From positions 1-64,000 of the forward strand of contig NZ_RHNP01000010.1 of NCBI RefSeq assembly GCF_003950295.1: a stretch of DNA of 64,000 bases, given 5' to 3'. Of this stretch, positions 7,224 through 16,385 are shown piece after piece. The translations under genes were made by a program, and so were the position numbers. Position 1 is the stretch's first letter. Every line of letters starts with the position of its first letter. The notes under the pieces were generated by a model. It saw nothing but the letters and a program-made list of their open reading frames with translations. It searched no databases and was not told where the DNA came from. Origin of the DNA: Loigolactobacillus iwatensis. Lineage in GTDB: Bacteria; Bacillota; Bacilli; Lactobacillales; Lactobacillaceae.

Positions 7224-9872
7224 TCAAACCAGCTCCTCTCCACGTGGGGTTGCTAATTTATCGGCAACCACCATGGGTAAAATACCACGATTTTCAAAGT
7301 AACGTTGCTCAATTGGTGCATCAAAGCGCAAAAGCACATCGAATACTGTCTTCTTTCCTGCTGTAGAAGTAGCCGTAACTTTAACTCGTTGATTTGGGAA
7401 AAATGCCAGCGCCAACTGTTCTTCACCAGTTAACTTTAATGTGGTCGCACTCTCACCTGCCTTAAATTGCAAAGGTAAAACGCCCATCATTGCTAAATTC
7501 GAGCGGTGAATTCGCTCGAAACTCTCCGCAATAACAGCTTTAACACCTAAAAGCGCCACTCCCTTGGCCGCCCAATCTCGGGACGAACCCATACCGTAAT
7601 CCTTACCGGCCAAAATAATTAGGCCAACTTTATTCGCTTTATACTGCTGTGCCGCCTCATAAATCGTCATCGTTTGTTTTGCCGGCCAATATTGAGTAAA
7701 GCCCCCCACTTTATCCGGTGTTAGCTGGTTTTGAATTCGAATATTAGCTAATGTGCCCCGCAACATTACTTGGTGATTACCACGGCGGGAACCGTAAGAA
7801 TTAAAATCACGGGTTGCCACGCCATGCGCCGTTAAATACTGACCTGCCGGCGTTGCTTGGCCAATAAAACCGGCAGGTGAAATATGATCAGTAGTGATCG
7901 TATTTCCTAATTTTGCTAATACGCGTAAATTTGTCATTGGCACTAGCCGCTGTTTCGTCAAATCAGCGAAAAATGGTGGTTTGGCGATATAAGTTGAGTG
8001 CGGATCCCAAGCATAAAGTTGACCCGTCGGTGCTGTTAATTTATTCCAGGTCCTGTTTTGTGTCAAAATAGCGGCATAATTTGCTTTAAATCGTTCTGGC
8101 GAAAGACTTTTTTGCTTTAAACGTGTAATTTCAGATTGTTGGGGCCATAGATCACTTAAGTAGATAGCTTGACCATCGGCTGTCCGGGTTATCGGTTCAT
8201 GAATTAAGTCGATATCTAATCTACCCGCCAAAGCATAAGCAACAACTAATGGCGGTGATGCTAAATAGGTATCTTTAATCAACGGGTGTACTCGGCCTTC
8301 AAAATTGCGGTTACCACTTTCAATTGCGGCAACTGGATACGCGTGCTTTTCTAAAATAGTTTCTAGTTCCGGTTTTAATTTTCCTGAATTTCCAATACAA
8401 GTAGTGCAGCCATAACCAACTAGATTAAAACCAAGCCGATCCAGTGAATCTTGCAGGCCAGTACTTGCCAAATAGTCGCTCACCACCTTAGATCCAGGAG
8501 CCAATGAGGTTTTAACATATTGGGGAACTTTGAGCCCTAATTCAACCGCCTTTTTGGCCAATAAACCAGCCGCCAATAAAACGTCAGGATTAGAGGTATT
8601 GGTGCAACTAGTAATTGCCGCAATTCCTAAGGCACCAGGTCGTAAAGTGAATTTTTGTTGATTCACAGACACCGGCAATCCACTTTGTTCAGCATATTTG
8701 GTGAAGTTATTCGGAAGTTCGGCCAAATGTACCAGGTCCTGTGGTCGTGACGGACCCGCAACACTAGCCGAAACTGTACTTAAATCAAGGCTTTCGGTTT
8801 CGCTGTAATGCTGCAATTCATCTTCATTGGATTGGTAAAATAAATGATTGGCCGTTAAGTAAGTCTTGATCAACTTGATTTTTTCTGGTGAACGATTGGT
8901 TAATTTTAAGTAGGCCAATGTTTGTTCATCAACTGGGAAAAAACCACAGGTTGCGCCATACTCTGGCGCCATATTGGCAATTGTTGCTCGATCAGCAACG
9001 GCTAAGTTAGCCAAGGCAGGGCCATAGAATTCAACTAATTTTCCGACAACATCATGTTGCCTTAATTGATGTGTCAGCGTTAAGGCAAGATCAGTTGCGG
9101 TTGTTCCTGGTTTCAGTTGGCCGGTTAAACGAACACCCACAACTTTTGGCATTGGAATGTACGAGACTTCGCCTAACATACTGGCCTCCGCCTCAATTCC
9201 CCCAACTCCCCAACCAAGCACGCCTAACCCGTTCACCATCGTTGTATGCGAGTCCGTTCCCACTAGCGTATCCGGATAGGCCAAAATTTCTTCTCCAGAC
9301 TGTTTAGTTGCAACTACTTGGGCCAAATACTCCAAATTAATTTGGTGAATAATACCAGTATCAGGTGGAATTATTGTTAAATTTTTAAATGCCTGTTGGG
9401 CCCACTTTAAAAAGCTATAGCGTTCGTGATTACGTTCAAATTCGCGTTTAACGTTATACGCAAATGCGGCCGGGTCACCTGATCGATCAACTTGGACGGA
9501 ATGATCAATAATTAGATCAACGGGAACATCCGGGTTAACTTGCTTAGCATTTCCCCCAACTGCAACCAATTTATCACGCATGGCCGCGAGATCAACTAGC
9601 GCTGGAATTCCCGTAAAATCTTGTAAAATAACTCGTTCAGGTTTAAATGGAATGTCCTGCTTATGAGCATGATCCCAATTTATAAACGATGTTAGAAATT
9701 TCTTTAATTCCGGCCGTTTAGTACTTTGTCGTAAAGCGGCCTCTAACAGAATTCTGATGGTGTACGGAAAAGTTTCAATTTGTTGCTTTTGTTGGTTTAA
9801 CCATGTGGCAATATTCCAATAACAATAAACTTTATTTGCAACTTTTAATTTTTGCTTAACTGCATTATTCAT
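7224..9872 (-). CDS. acnA: Aconitate hydratase AcnA
   Basis: This 4Fe-4S enzyme interconverts citrate and isocitrate. Iron-sulfur ligands are visible in AITSCTNTSNP and VGYGCTTCIGNSG (CxxC). Other family blocks are GTDSHTTMVNGLGVLGWG, SYGSRRGNHQVM (substrate Arg) and KDYGMGSSRDWAAKG in the swivel domain. I chose ATG 9872, giving 882 aa, because a perfect AGGAGG lies 7 nt upstream; an upstream start at 9899 lacks one. Operon order is acnA then citZ. Aconitase is patchy in lactobacilli, so its presence is notable. As in other bacteria it could also act as an iron-sensing RNA-binding protein; nothing here tests that. Confidence 0.93.
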   Translation of the reverse strand: MNNAVKQKLKVANKVYCYWNIATWLNQQKQQIETFPYTIRILLEAALRQSTKRPELKKFLTSFINWDHAHKQDIPFKPERVILQDFTGIPALVDLAAMRDKLVAVGGNAKQVNPDVPVDLIIDHSVQVDRSGDPAAFAYNVKREFERNHERYSFLKWAQQAFKNLTIIPPDTGIIHQINLEYLAQVVATKQSGEEILAYPDTLVGTDSHTTMVNGLGVLGWGVGGIEAEASMLGEVSYIPMPKVVGVRLTGQLKPGTTATDLALTLTHQLRQHDVVGKLVEFYGPALANLAVADRATIANMAPEYGATCGFFPVDEQTLAYLKLTNRSPEKIKLIKTYLTANHLFYQSNEDELQHYSETESLDLSTVSASVAGPSRPQDLVHLAELPNNFTKYAEQSGLPVSVNQQKFTLRPGALGIAAITSCTNTSNPDVLLAAGLLAKKAVELGLKVPQYVKTSLAPGSKVVSDYLASTGLQDSLDRLGFNLVGYGCTTCIGNSGKLKPELETILEKHAYPVAAIESGNRNFEGRVHPLIKDTYLASPPLVVAYALAGRLDIDLIHEPITRTADGQAIYLSDLWPQQSEITRLKQKSLSPERFKANYAAILTQNRTWNKLTAPTGQLYAWDPHSTYIAKPPFFADLTKQRLVPMTNLRVLAKLGNTITTDHISPAGFIGQATPAGQYLTAHGVATRDFNSYGSRRGNHQVMLRGTLANIRIQNQLTPDKVGGFTQYWPAKQTMTIYEAAQQYKANKVGLIILAGKDYGMGSSRDWAAKGVALLGVKAVIAESFERIHRSNLAMMGVLPLQFKAGESATTLKLTGEEQLALAFFPNQRVKVTATSTAGKKTVFDVLLRFDAPIEQRYFENRGILPMVVADKLATPRGEELV

Positions 9873-9916
9873 TGATTGGCCTCCTGGCTCACTTGACATT
9901 AACTTAATATAATCTA

Positions 9917-9944
9917 TTTTTAATCATAATCTAATGATTGTCAA
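9917..9944 (-). promoter_or_regulatory. Candidate acnA promoter with overlapping inverted repeat
   Basis: On the minus strand a perfect TTGACA (9939-9944) is followed after 16 nt by TAAAAA (9917-9922). The spacer is occupied by an inverted repeat AATCAT-N6-ATGATT (9922-9939), a possible operator. A second inverted repeat, GTTAGA-TGT-TCTAAC, lies at about 10050-10064. The -10 is weak, so promoter strength is uncertain. Confidence 0.45.
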
Positions 9945-10080
9945 ACGTAATTAAGCCTATGTTAGGTGGACTTTTAGCCTTTTTTGCTCATAACACTATC
10001 AAATAACATTAAAATTGGATAATAAATTTTTTATGGTCTAACCAAATGATGTTAGATGTTCTAACTTAATATTAATATAA

Positions 10081-10119
10081 AAAGAGCTTTAACAAATATC
10101 AGATTTGTTAAAGCTCTTT
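10081..10119 (-). terminator. Terminator of ppaC
   Basis: A 17-bp perfect stem (AAAGAGCTTTAACAAAT and its complement) with a 5-nt loop, and a T-rich tail on the minus strand, sits 31 nt past the ppaC stop. Confidence 0.85.
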
Positions 10120-10149
10120 TATATTATCGAAATAACTATTTTTTATTAC

Positions 10150-11079
10150 TTAAGCATTAAATGCATCAGTTAATTGTGGGACAATCTGTTTCTTACGTGA
10201 GACAACGCCTGGTAAGGCGATTCGTTTGTTAGCCAATTTGGCAGAAAAAGCTGCTTCAACTGGCGCCGTTGGTTCACCAACAACTAACACATCAGAATCA
10301 CTATCTAAAATATTAGTGACCATCAAAACAAATAAGTCATATCCTTTAGCCTTATTTGCAGCAGTAATAGCAGCCTCAAAATCGGCCTGGCGCTTATAAA
10401 CATCATTCACGTCAACGGTATTAATTTGCGCAACGCGAACTGATTTACCAGCCATCGTAAATGATTTGGCGTCCGCATCAATTAACTCACTAGCAGACTT
10501 ATCATCAACGTTAGTCCCAGCACGCAACATCTCTAAACCATATTGATTTTCGTCCACACCGGCTAACTTCGCCAGTTCTTTAACGGCCTGACGATCATCA
10601 TCAGTAGTCGTTGGGGATTTTAACAACAACGTGTCAGAAATGATTGCTGATAACATTAAACCAGCTAATTGTTTAGGAATAACCACGTCATTTTCATGAT
10701 ATAACTTAGTTAAAATTGTGCTGGTACACCCTACTGGCTCAGCACGATAAAACAAGGGGTTGGACGTTTCAAAGTTCGCAATTCGATGATGATCAACAAC
10801 GGCAACGACTTGAACATCTTTAATATCAGCCACACTCTGTTGCGCTTCGTTGTGATCAACCAACATTACCTGGCTAACTTCTGCGGCCGCGGAAGTAATG
10901 ACACGAGGTGCCTTTGCGGCAAAATGATCTAAAACAAATTTAGTTTCATCATTTGGTTCACCTAACGCGACGGCCTCTGTATCTTTACCTAACTTATTTT
11001 CAAGGTATGAAAATGCCATTGCGGCCACAATAGCGTCGGTATCGGGATTTTGATGCCCAAAAATTAACTGCTTACTCAT
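10150..11079 (-). CDS. ppaC: Manganese-dependent inorganic pyrophosphatase
   Basis: This cytosolic DHH-family phosphatase hydrolyses pyrophosphate to phosphate and pulls biosynthetic reactions forward. Metal-binding motifs are [10 protein letters not shown] (residues 8-17), LVDHNE (about 74), the DHH signature VVDHHRI (about 94) and [12 protein letters not shown] (about 149). The C-terminal DHHA2 domain ends with [14 protein letters not shown]. The length of 309 aa is typical. The ribosome binding site AAGGAGTG precedes ATG 11079. It lies 43 nt downstream of the LysR gene on the same strand and may share its transcript. Confidence 0.95.
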   Translation of the reverse strand: MSKQLIFGHQNPDTDAIVAAMAFSYLENKLGKDTEAVALGEPNDETKFVLDHFAAKAPRVITSAAAEVSQVMLVDHNEAQQSVADIKDVQVVAVVDHHRIANFETSNPLFYRAEPVGCTSTILTKLYHENDVVIPKQLAGLMLSAIISDTLLLKSPTTTDDDRQAVKELAKLAGVDENQYGLEMLRAGTNVDDKSASELIDADAKSFTMAGKSVRVAQINTVDVNDVYKRQADFEAAITAANKAKGYDLFVLMVTNILDSDSDVLVVGEPTAPVEAAFSAKLANKRIALPGVVSRKKQIVPQLTDAFNA

Positions 11080-11122
11080 TTAACAAAACACTCCTTAGTA
11101 ATTAAAATATTGAATAATTAAT

Positions 11123-12079
11123 TTATTCCGCAATTGATTTGAGACGTGAAATATAATCTTCCGTCGCAATATATTGATCAAACCCACTTAAGAAATTAGC
11201 AATCCGCGGAATCTGATTCTTTTCTTTGCGGAAAACAAAGGCTAAATCAAAGCGAATGGCTGGATCAAATGGCGCTGACCACAAATTACCTGTGTCGGCG
11301 TTAGCTTGAACGTATGAGTTCGGTAAAGCCGTGTAAAGCCCGGTAGCGTTGGAAAAGCGCATAATCTGATTAGGCGTCGTGAAATGAGCCACACTCTTCG
11401 GCGCATCAACCAATTGGTTCTTATAGGCCTCTTTAATAAAGGAATTTAAATAATATTGGCCAGGATAAGTCACCCAATTATTATCAATTGTATCCTTGTA
11501 CTTGATTTTCTTTCGCTTAGCTAACTTTTCGTTATGATGTAAGAAAAGCAGATCCTCACTAATGATCTTTTTAGATTGATATGGCTTCCAATTTTTAATA
11601 CTATCATCAGGCAGATACATGACCGCCAAATCAATCTGATTATTTTCAAGTCGCTCCCAAATTTCTTTACGGGTTAACATGTGAAAACTTAGTTCAATTT
11701 CAGGATTTTGTTGGTAGTATTTAATTGCAAAATCCTCTAGCACCCGATCCTCAATTGAAGCTAGTAGACCAATCGAAATTTTACCTTGAGTTGCACTCGT
11801 TGTCTGCTGAATTTCATCCGTTGCTTGATTTAGAAGGTCATAAATTTCGTGCGTTGTTTTCAGCATTGTCCGTCCGGCATCAGATAAATGTAATTTCTTA
11901 CCCACCGAGTAAAATAATGGTGCATCAACGGTTCGTTCTAATTTCTTAATTTGTTGGGTTAACGCTGGTTGTGTGATTCCTAAAAGCTGGGCAGCCTGCG
12001 TATAGTTCATCGTCTCCGCAAGTTGTAAGAAATAAGTTAACGTTTTAGAAGAAAAGATATTTTCTTGTTTTGTCTTCAA
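11123..12079 (-). CDS. LysR family transcriptional regulator
   Basis: An N-terminal winged helix-turn-helix (TLTYFLQLAETMNYTQAAQLLGITQPALTQQIKKLE, about residues 13-48) precedes a LysR substrate-binding domain (about 100-300). The TTG start at 12079 is supported by AGAGGGA 6-8 nt upstream. It lies just upstream of ppaC. The nearest target candidates are ppaC, the divergent usp gene, or the acnA-citZ operon; LysR-type CcpC controls aconitase and citrate synthase in Bacillus, but this protein is not obviously CcpC. The inducer is unknown. Confidence 0.88.
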   Translation of the reverse strand: MKTKQENIFSSKTLTYFLQLAETMNYTQAAQLLGITQPALTQQIKKLERTVDAPLFYSVGKKLHLSDAGRTMLKTTHEIYDLLNQATDEIQQTTSATQGKISIGLLASIEDRVLEDFAIKYYQQNPEIELSFHMLTRKEIWERLENNQIDLAVMYLPDDSIKNWKPYQSKKIISEDLLFLHHNEKLAKRKKIKYKDTIDNNWVTYPGQYYLNSFIKEAYKNQLVDAPKSVAHFTTPNQIMRFSNATGLYTALPNSYVQANADTGNLWSAPFDPAIRFDLAFVFRKEKNQIPRIANFLSGFDQYIATEDYISRLKSIAE

Positions 12080-12195
12080 TTTGGTCCCTCTTTTCTATAG
12101 TGAAATACCTATGACTATCATAATGAATTACATAAATAAAAGCAATTTAAAATACCCGTAATTCCGATAAATTTTTTAAAAATTGGTCCTTAACA

Positions 12196-12224
12196 TTGAA
12201 ACAGTGCATAAAACTATTAATAAT
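12196..12224 (+). promoter_or_regulatory. Likely sigma-A promoter of the universal stress gene
   Basis: TTGAAA (12196-12201), a 17-nt spacer and AATAAT (12219-12224) lie 45 nt upstream of the usp start codon. Confidence 0.6.
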
Positions 12225-12269
12225 TACTAATCCTCGTTATACTAAGGTTGAAAACAAGAAAGGGTGATA

Positions 12270-12719
12270 ATGATGTACAAGACAATCCTGGTTCCTACTG
12301 ATGGTAGCCCTAATGCCAATCATGCCGTTGAAGAAGCTATCCAACTCGCAAAAGTATTTGGCAGTACACTTTATATTGTTTCAATCGTTAATGATATGCA
12401 ATACGTCCCCTATGGTTATGGCTTAACGGTCTCCGGCAATTTGTTAGAGAACTTGAAAAGCCGAGCAACTGAACTTCTTGAAACTGCTGAACAAAGTGCT
12501 AAAGAGCAAAATGTTAACGTTAAAACAGTCGTTAAATCTGGTGTCCCGAAAAACTTAATTACCGAGGATTTACCTAAAGAATATCATGCCGATCTCATTG
12601 TTATCGGTAAATCTGGGATTGATGCCCTTTCGCGCCTCATTCTTGGATCAACAACAGCCTATGTTGTCCGCCACGCGACAACGCCAGTTTTAGTTGTAAC
12701 CGATGAAGAAGAAAATTAA
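12270..12719 (+). CDS. Universal stress protein UspA family
   Basis: This is a single Usp domain with the ATP-binding type signature: MYKTILVPTDGSPNANHAVEEA at the N-terminus and GKSGIDALSRLILGSTTAYVVRHATTPVLVV at the C-terminus, where the Gly-2x-Gly-9x-Gly-(S/T) pattern can be traced. Usp proteins are cytosolic, bind ATP and accumulate under stress or starvation. ATG 12270 follows AAAGGGTG; ATG 12273 is an equal alternative. It is monocistronic, divergent from the LysR gene, and shares a bidirectional terminator with pflA. Confidence 0.92.
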   Translation: MMYKTILVPTDGSPNANHAVEEAIQLAKVFGSTLYIVSIVNDMQYVPYGYGLTVSGNLLENLKSRATELLETAEQSAKEQNVNVKTVVKSGVPKNLITEDLPKEYHADLIVIGKSGIDALSRLILGSTTAYVVRHATTPVLVVTDEEEN

Positions 12720-12725
12720 TTATTA

Positions 12726-12772
12726 AAAAAATAAGCCGCTAAATTATCATCATAATTTAGCGGCTTATTTTT
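12726..12772. terminator. Bidirectional terminator between usp and pflA
   Basis: A stem of about 20 bp (AAAAATAAGCCGCTAAATTAT and its complement) around a 4-nt loop, with A-run and T-run flanks, separates the convergent usp and pflA genes. Its outer edge overlaps the pflA stop region. Confidence 0.88.
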
Positions 12773-13588
12773 TTAATAATTAGGAAACTTTTTATAATTG
12801 GTATAATCACTGGTATGCAATAAGCGTTCAGCATTTTTAACCCGTAAGGTCGTTGGAGGTTCAATGCCGTCTAAGGGGTACTTAATGCCTAACTCCTCAT
12901 ACTTAGGAACGCCCATTGTGTGGTAAGGTAATATTTCCACTTTATCAACGATTGGTGCGATCGTTTTAATGTAATTACCAATCTGAATCAATTCATAATC
13001 ATAATCCGTCCGTTGTGGGACTAAGACATGGCGAATCCAAACGTGCTTATCATGTTCCAGCATATAGTCTAACATATCAAAGATATTCTCATTACTCCAA
13101 CCAGTTAACCGTTTATGCTCCCGGGGATTGATTTGCTTGATATCAACCATTGAAATATCAGTATATTTCATTAATTCTTCAAATTTACCAAACCATGGTT
13201 GCTTACGGGTGAACGGTTGACCACACGTATCCAAACAAGTTGTAATACCGTCTGCCTTCGCCTTTTTAAACAAATCAAGAATAAAATCAATTTGCAGTAA
13301 AGCTTCACCACCACTTGTGGTAATGCCACCTTGTGTACCCCAAAAGGCCCGGTAACGTTTAGCATCCGCCAACATTTCGTCAGCCGTTACCTCGTCACCT
13401 GTCCCAATATTCCAAGTATCAGGATTGTGACAGAATTGACAGCGCATCCGACAGCCTTGTAAAAACGCAACGTAGCGAATTCCAGGTCCATCAACTGAAC
13501 CAAACGTTTCGATTGAATGGACGTAACCAATTGGTGCTTTATCTGTAACCGCAGTTGCTGCGGATAGATCTTGTTCATAAATTTTCAT
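12773..13588 (-). CDS. pflA: Pyruvate formate-lyase activating enzyme
   Basis: This radical-SAM enzyme generates the glycyl radical on PflB. The CxxxCxxC cluster motif is CRMRCQFC (about residues 48-55), preceded by ETFGSVDGPGIRYVAFLQG, and GGITTSGGEALLQ is the SAM-binding GGE region. I chose ATG 13588, giving 271 aa, because AGGGGTG lies 6 nt upstream. It follows pflB on the same strand after 166 nt containing a hairpin and an inverted repeat, so expression may be partly separate. Confidence 0.95.
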   Translation of the reverse strand: MKIYEQDLSAATAVTDKAPIGYVHSIETFGSVDGPGIRYVAFLQGCRMRCQFCHNPDTWNIGTGDEVTADEMLADAKRYRAFWGTQGGITTSGGEALLQIDFILDLFKKAKADGITTCLDTCGQPFTRKQPWFGKFEELMKYTDISMVDIKQINPREHKRLTGWSNENIFDMLDYMLEHDKHVWIRHVLVPQRTDYDYELIQIGNYIKTIAPIVDKVEILPYHTMGVPKYEELGIKYPLDGIEPPTTLRVKNAERLLHTSDYTNYKKFPNY

Positions 13589-13612
13589 AATTGTCACCCC
13601 TAGTAAGAAACT

Positions 13613-13722
13613 ACTTTCTAGTAAAGAACACTAAACCTAGATCACGTTTGAAAGTTACTTTTACTAGTATTTTTCTAGCAATTTTCCAAATACTCGTAGT
13701 CTAATGCTCTTTACTAGAAAGT
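13613..13722. repeat. 14-bp inverted repeat in the pflB-pflA gap
   Basis: ACTTTCTAGTAAAG (13613-13626) is perfectly complementary to CTTTACTAGAAAGT (13709-13722), with 82 nt between. The right arm runs into the pflB terminator hairpin, so alternative pairings are possible. The function is unknown. Confidence 0.5.
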
Positions 13723-13744
13723 GGATGAATTTACATCCACTTTC
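13717..13744 (-). terminator. Hairpin just downstream of pflB
   Basis: An 11-bp stem (GAAAGTGGATG with CATCCACTTTC) around a 6-nt loop lies 11 nt past the pflB stop. The following T-run is poor, so it may be a leaky terminator or an RNA-stabilising hairpin. Confidence 0.55.
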
Positions 13745-13754
13745 CAACTTTTAG

Positions 13755-16016
13755 TTACATTGCTTCAAAGTATGTCCGTGAAATAACGTCGTCTTGTTGT
13801 TCTTTCGTTAAATCAGCGAAGTAGACACAGTAGCCGGAAACCCGAACGGTTAAGGTTGGGTACTTTTCAGGATGAGCCTGAGCGTCACGTAATGTGTCAC
13901 GGTTAAAGACATTGATGTTCAAATGCATGCCTTTATTTTCCATGTAACCATCAACCATGTTAACCAAGGTATCTTTTTGGCCTTCAACATCGTTACCAAG
14001 TGTTCGTGGTGTTACCCCAAAAGTATTTGAGATACCATCAGTTGCGTATTTGTATGGTAATTTAGCAGTTGACATTAATGAAGCTAAAGCCCCATTCTTT
14101 TCGGCACCGTAAGCTGGGTTAGCACCAGGTGAGAATGGTTCGCCGGCTTGACGGCCATTTGGTGTTGTACCAGTATTTTTACCATAAACAACGTTAGACG
14201 TGATGGTAAGAACTGACGTTGATAATTTGGCATTATGATATAAATGATGTGTATTCATCTTGTTATAGAATTGTTTGATTAAATCTTTACCAATCTGATC
14301 GGCACGATCATCATTATTACCATAACGTGGGTAATCATCATTATCAGCCTTGAAATCAACTGCAATACCATCTTCGTTACGGATAATCTTAACGTGGCCG
14401 TACTTAATTGCGGAAATCGAATCAATGGCATGGGACAAACCAGAGATACCAGTTGCAAAAGTATAATCAAGGCGCGTGTTCTTAAGTGCTAATTCTTCGG
14501 CTTCATAATCATACTTGTCATGCATATAGTGAATGGCATTCAAGGCGTTAACGTAAACGTCGGCTAACCAATCGGTCTGAACGCTAAACTTACGCATGAA
14601 TTCATCATAGTCGATGTAATCACTTGTAATTGGTTCAGCATTTGGACCAACTTGTGCACCAGCTAGCTCATCAACCCCACCATTAATGGCATAAAGAACT
14701 GCTTTAGCAAGGTTGGCACGAGCACCAAAGAATTGAACACCATCGGCAACCGGTTGTGCGGAAACACAACAAGCAATGCCATAATAGTCTGTTCCCCATT
14801 GGTCACGTAATAATTCATCGTTTTCATATTGAATCGTTGAGCTATCAATTGAAACTTCAGAAGCATAACGTTTAAAACCATCTGGTAAGCGTTTGTCCCA
14901 AAGTAAAGTGATATTTGGTTCTGGTGCGGCGCCCATGTTTTCTAAGGTCTTCAAAACACGGAATGAAGTCTTAGAAACATGATGCCGACCGTCCATACCA
15001 ACACCAGCCATTGATAAAGTGGCCCAAATTGGATCGCCGGAGAATAAATCATTATAGTCAGGTGTCCGAATAAAACGAACCAAACGTAATTTCATAACGA
15101 ATTGATCGATTAATTCTTGTGCATCCTTTTCGGAGATTAAACCTTTATCAAGATCACGCTGGATGAAAATATCCATGAAGGCATCAATTCGGCCAACGGA
15201 CATTGCAGCACCATTTTGGGTCTTGATTGCGGCTAAATAACCAAAGTATAACCACTGAACGGCTTCCTGTGCATTAGCTGCCGGCCGTGAAATGTCATAA
15301 CCATAACTAGCGGCCATTTCCTTCATATTAGTTAAAGCACGAATTTGTTCGCTAACTTGTTCACGTAATCTAAGTACAGAATCAGTCATCTCACCGTCGC
15401 CTAAGTTAGCACCATCTGCCATCTTGTCTTCGATTAAACGATCGATACCATATAAGGCAACCCGTGGCAAATCAGGAATAATCCGGCCACGACCATAAGC
15501 ATCAGGTAACCCAGTAACAATCTTGTAGTGACGAGCCTTACGCATATCTGGTGTATAAACATCAAAAACACCTTGGTTATGCGTTTTACGCCATTCAGAA
15601 AAGATTTTGTGCATTTCTGGATCTGGTTTGTAGCCATAAGCTTCAAGCGCATCTTCTGCCATTCTGATACCACCATATGGCATGAAAGCACGTTTTAATG
15701 GTTTGTCAGTTTGTAAACCAACGATTTTTTCTAAATCCTTTTCAATATAACCTGCTTTATGTGAAGTTAAGGTAGCTGGAACCTTAGTGTCTGCATCTAA
15801 AACACCGCCGGCCTCACGTTCCTTCTGCTTCAAAGCGATAACTTTATTATTTAACGTTGTTGTTGCTTCAGTCGGGCCTTCCAAGAAGCTTTCATCACCA
15901 TCATATTGAGTCAAGTTTTGCTGGATGAAATCACGAACATCAATTTCGCCTTGCCAATCACCTGCATTGAAACCATCCCAATAATTCTGTGTTGTTTCGG
16001 TTTTAAGTTCTTTCAT
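13755..16016 (-). CDS. pflB: Formate C-acetyltransferase (pyruvate formate-lyase)
   Basis: PflB converts pyruvate and CoA to formate and acetyl-CoA under anoxia. The adjacent catalytic cysteines are in [11 protein letters not shown] (about residue 410) and the glycyl-radical site is [13 protein letters not shown] near the C-terminus. Most homologues have Ala after the Gly-Tyr; here it is Cys. I chose ATG 16016, giving 753 aa, because GGGAGG lies 8 nt upstream. In this window it could supply acetyl-CoA to citrate synthase. Confidence 0.96.
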   Translation of the reverse strand: MKELKTETTQNYWDGFNAGDWQGEIDVRDFIQQNLTQYDGDESFLEGPTEATTTLNNKVIALKQKEREAGGVLDADTKVPATLTSHKAGYIEKDLEKIVGLQTDKPLKRAFMPYGGIRMAEDALEAYGYKPDPEMHKIFSEWRKTHNQGVFDVYTPDMRKARHYKIVTGLPDAYGRGRIIPDLPRVALYGIDRLIEDKMADGANLGDGEMTDSVLRLREQVSEQIRALTNMKEMAASYGYDISRPAANAQEAVQWLYFGYLAAIKTQNGAAMSVGRIDAFMDIFIQRDLDKGLISEKDAQELIDQFVMKLRLVRFIRTPDYNDLFSGDPIWATLSMAGVGMDGRHHVSKTSFRVLKTLENMGAAPEPNITLLWDKRLPDGFKRYASEVSIDSSTIQYENDELLRDQWGTDYYGIACCVSAQPVADGVQFFGARANLAKAVLYAINGGVDELAGAQVGPNAEPITSDYIDYDEFMRKFSVQTDWLADVYVNALNAIHYMHDKYDYEAEELALKNTRLDYTFATGISGLSHAIDSISAIKYGHVKIIRNEDGIAVDFKADNDDYPRYGNNDDRADQIGKDLIKQFYNKMNTHHLYHNAKLSTSVLTITSNVVYGKNTGTTPNGRQAGEPFSPGANPAYGAEKNGALASLMSTAKLPYKYATDGISNTFGVTPRTLGNDVEGQKDTLVNMVDGYMENKGMHLNINVFNRDTLRDAQAHPEKYPTLTVRVSGYCVYFADLTKEQQDDVISRTYFEAM

Positions 16017-16072
16017 ACTTTGTACCTCCCTAGTGAATTCTAACAAACTTTGTGTAACAGTTTTCATAAGTT

Positions 16073-16100
16073 AGTATAACATAGCCGTTATTCTTTGCAA
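16073..16100 (-). promoter_or_regulatory. Likely sigma-A promoter of pflB
   Basis: On the minus strand TTGCAA (16095-16100), a 16-nt spacer and TATACT (16073-16078) are seen, giving a 5' leader of about 50 nt. Half-sites of the type GTAACAGTT/AACTGTTAT occur at 16054-16062 and near 16160. No clear Rex or FNR box is visible. Confidence 0.55.
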
Positions 16101-16311
16101 GCCCTTTCTTTACCACAATGTCAATATTTAGACCGATTTATCTTATTTTGTTCTCTAACAAACTGTTATGCGGCTTTAAAATCGTCCAAACCCAAGAAAT
16201 ACGCTGACTGTACTATATTAATCGTTTACACTGTTATATTTGAAAATGATACAGTACGTATTACTTTTATAACAGAAACTATTTATTGAGTAAAGAAATA
16301 GCCTTTTTTGG

Positions 16312-16357
16312 CAAAAAAAGAAGTTATTCTACAAATTAAGTTTGCAAAATAACTTCT
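16312..16357 (-). terminator. Terminator of the parE-parC operon
   Basis: On the minus strand AGAAGTTATT pairs with AATAACTTCT, with inner pairing in the loop, and is followed by seven T residues. It lies about 29 nt past the parC stop. Confidence 0.8.
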
Positions 16358-16385
16358 GATCAATCTTTTTGAAGAGAACAAGATA

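Noticed and set aside
9071-9307. 78-aa frame antisense to acnA
   Set aside because: Shadow frame of a strongly conserved gene.
16095-16289. 64-aa frame upstream of pflB
   Set aside because: Antisense to the pflB promoter, no ribosome binding site and no recognisable protein.
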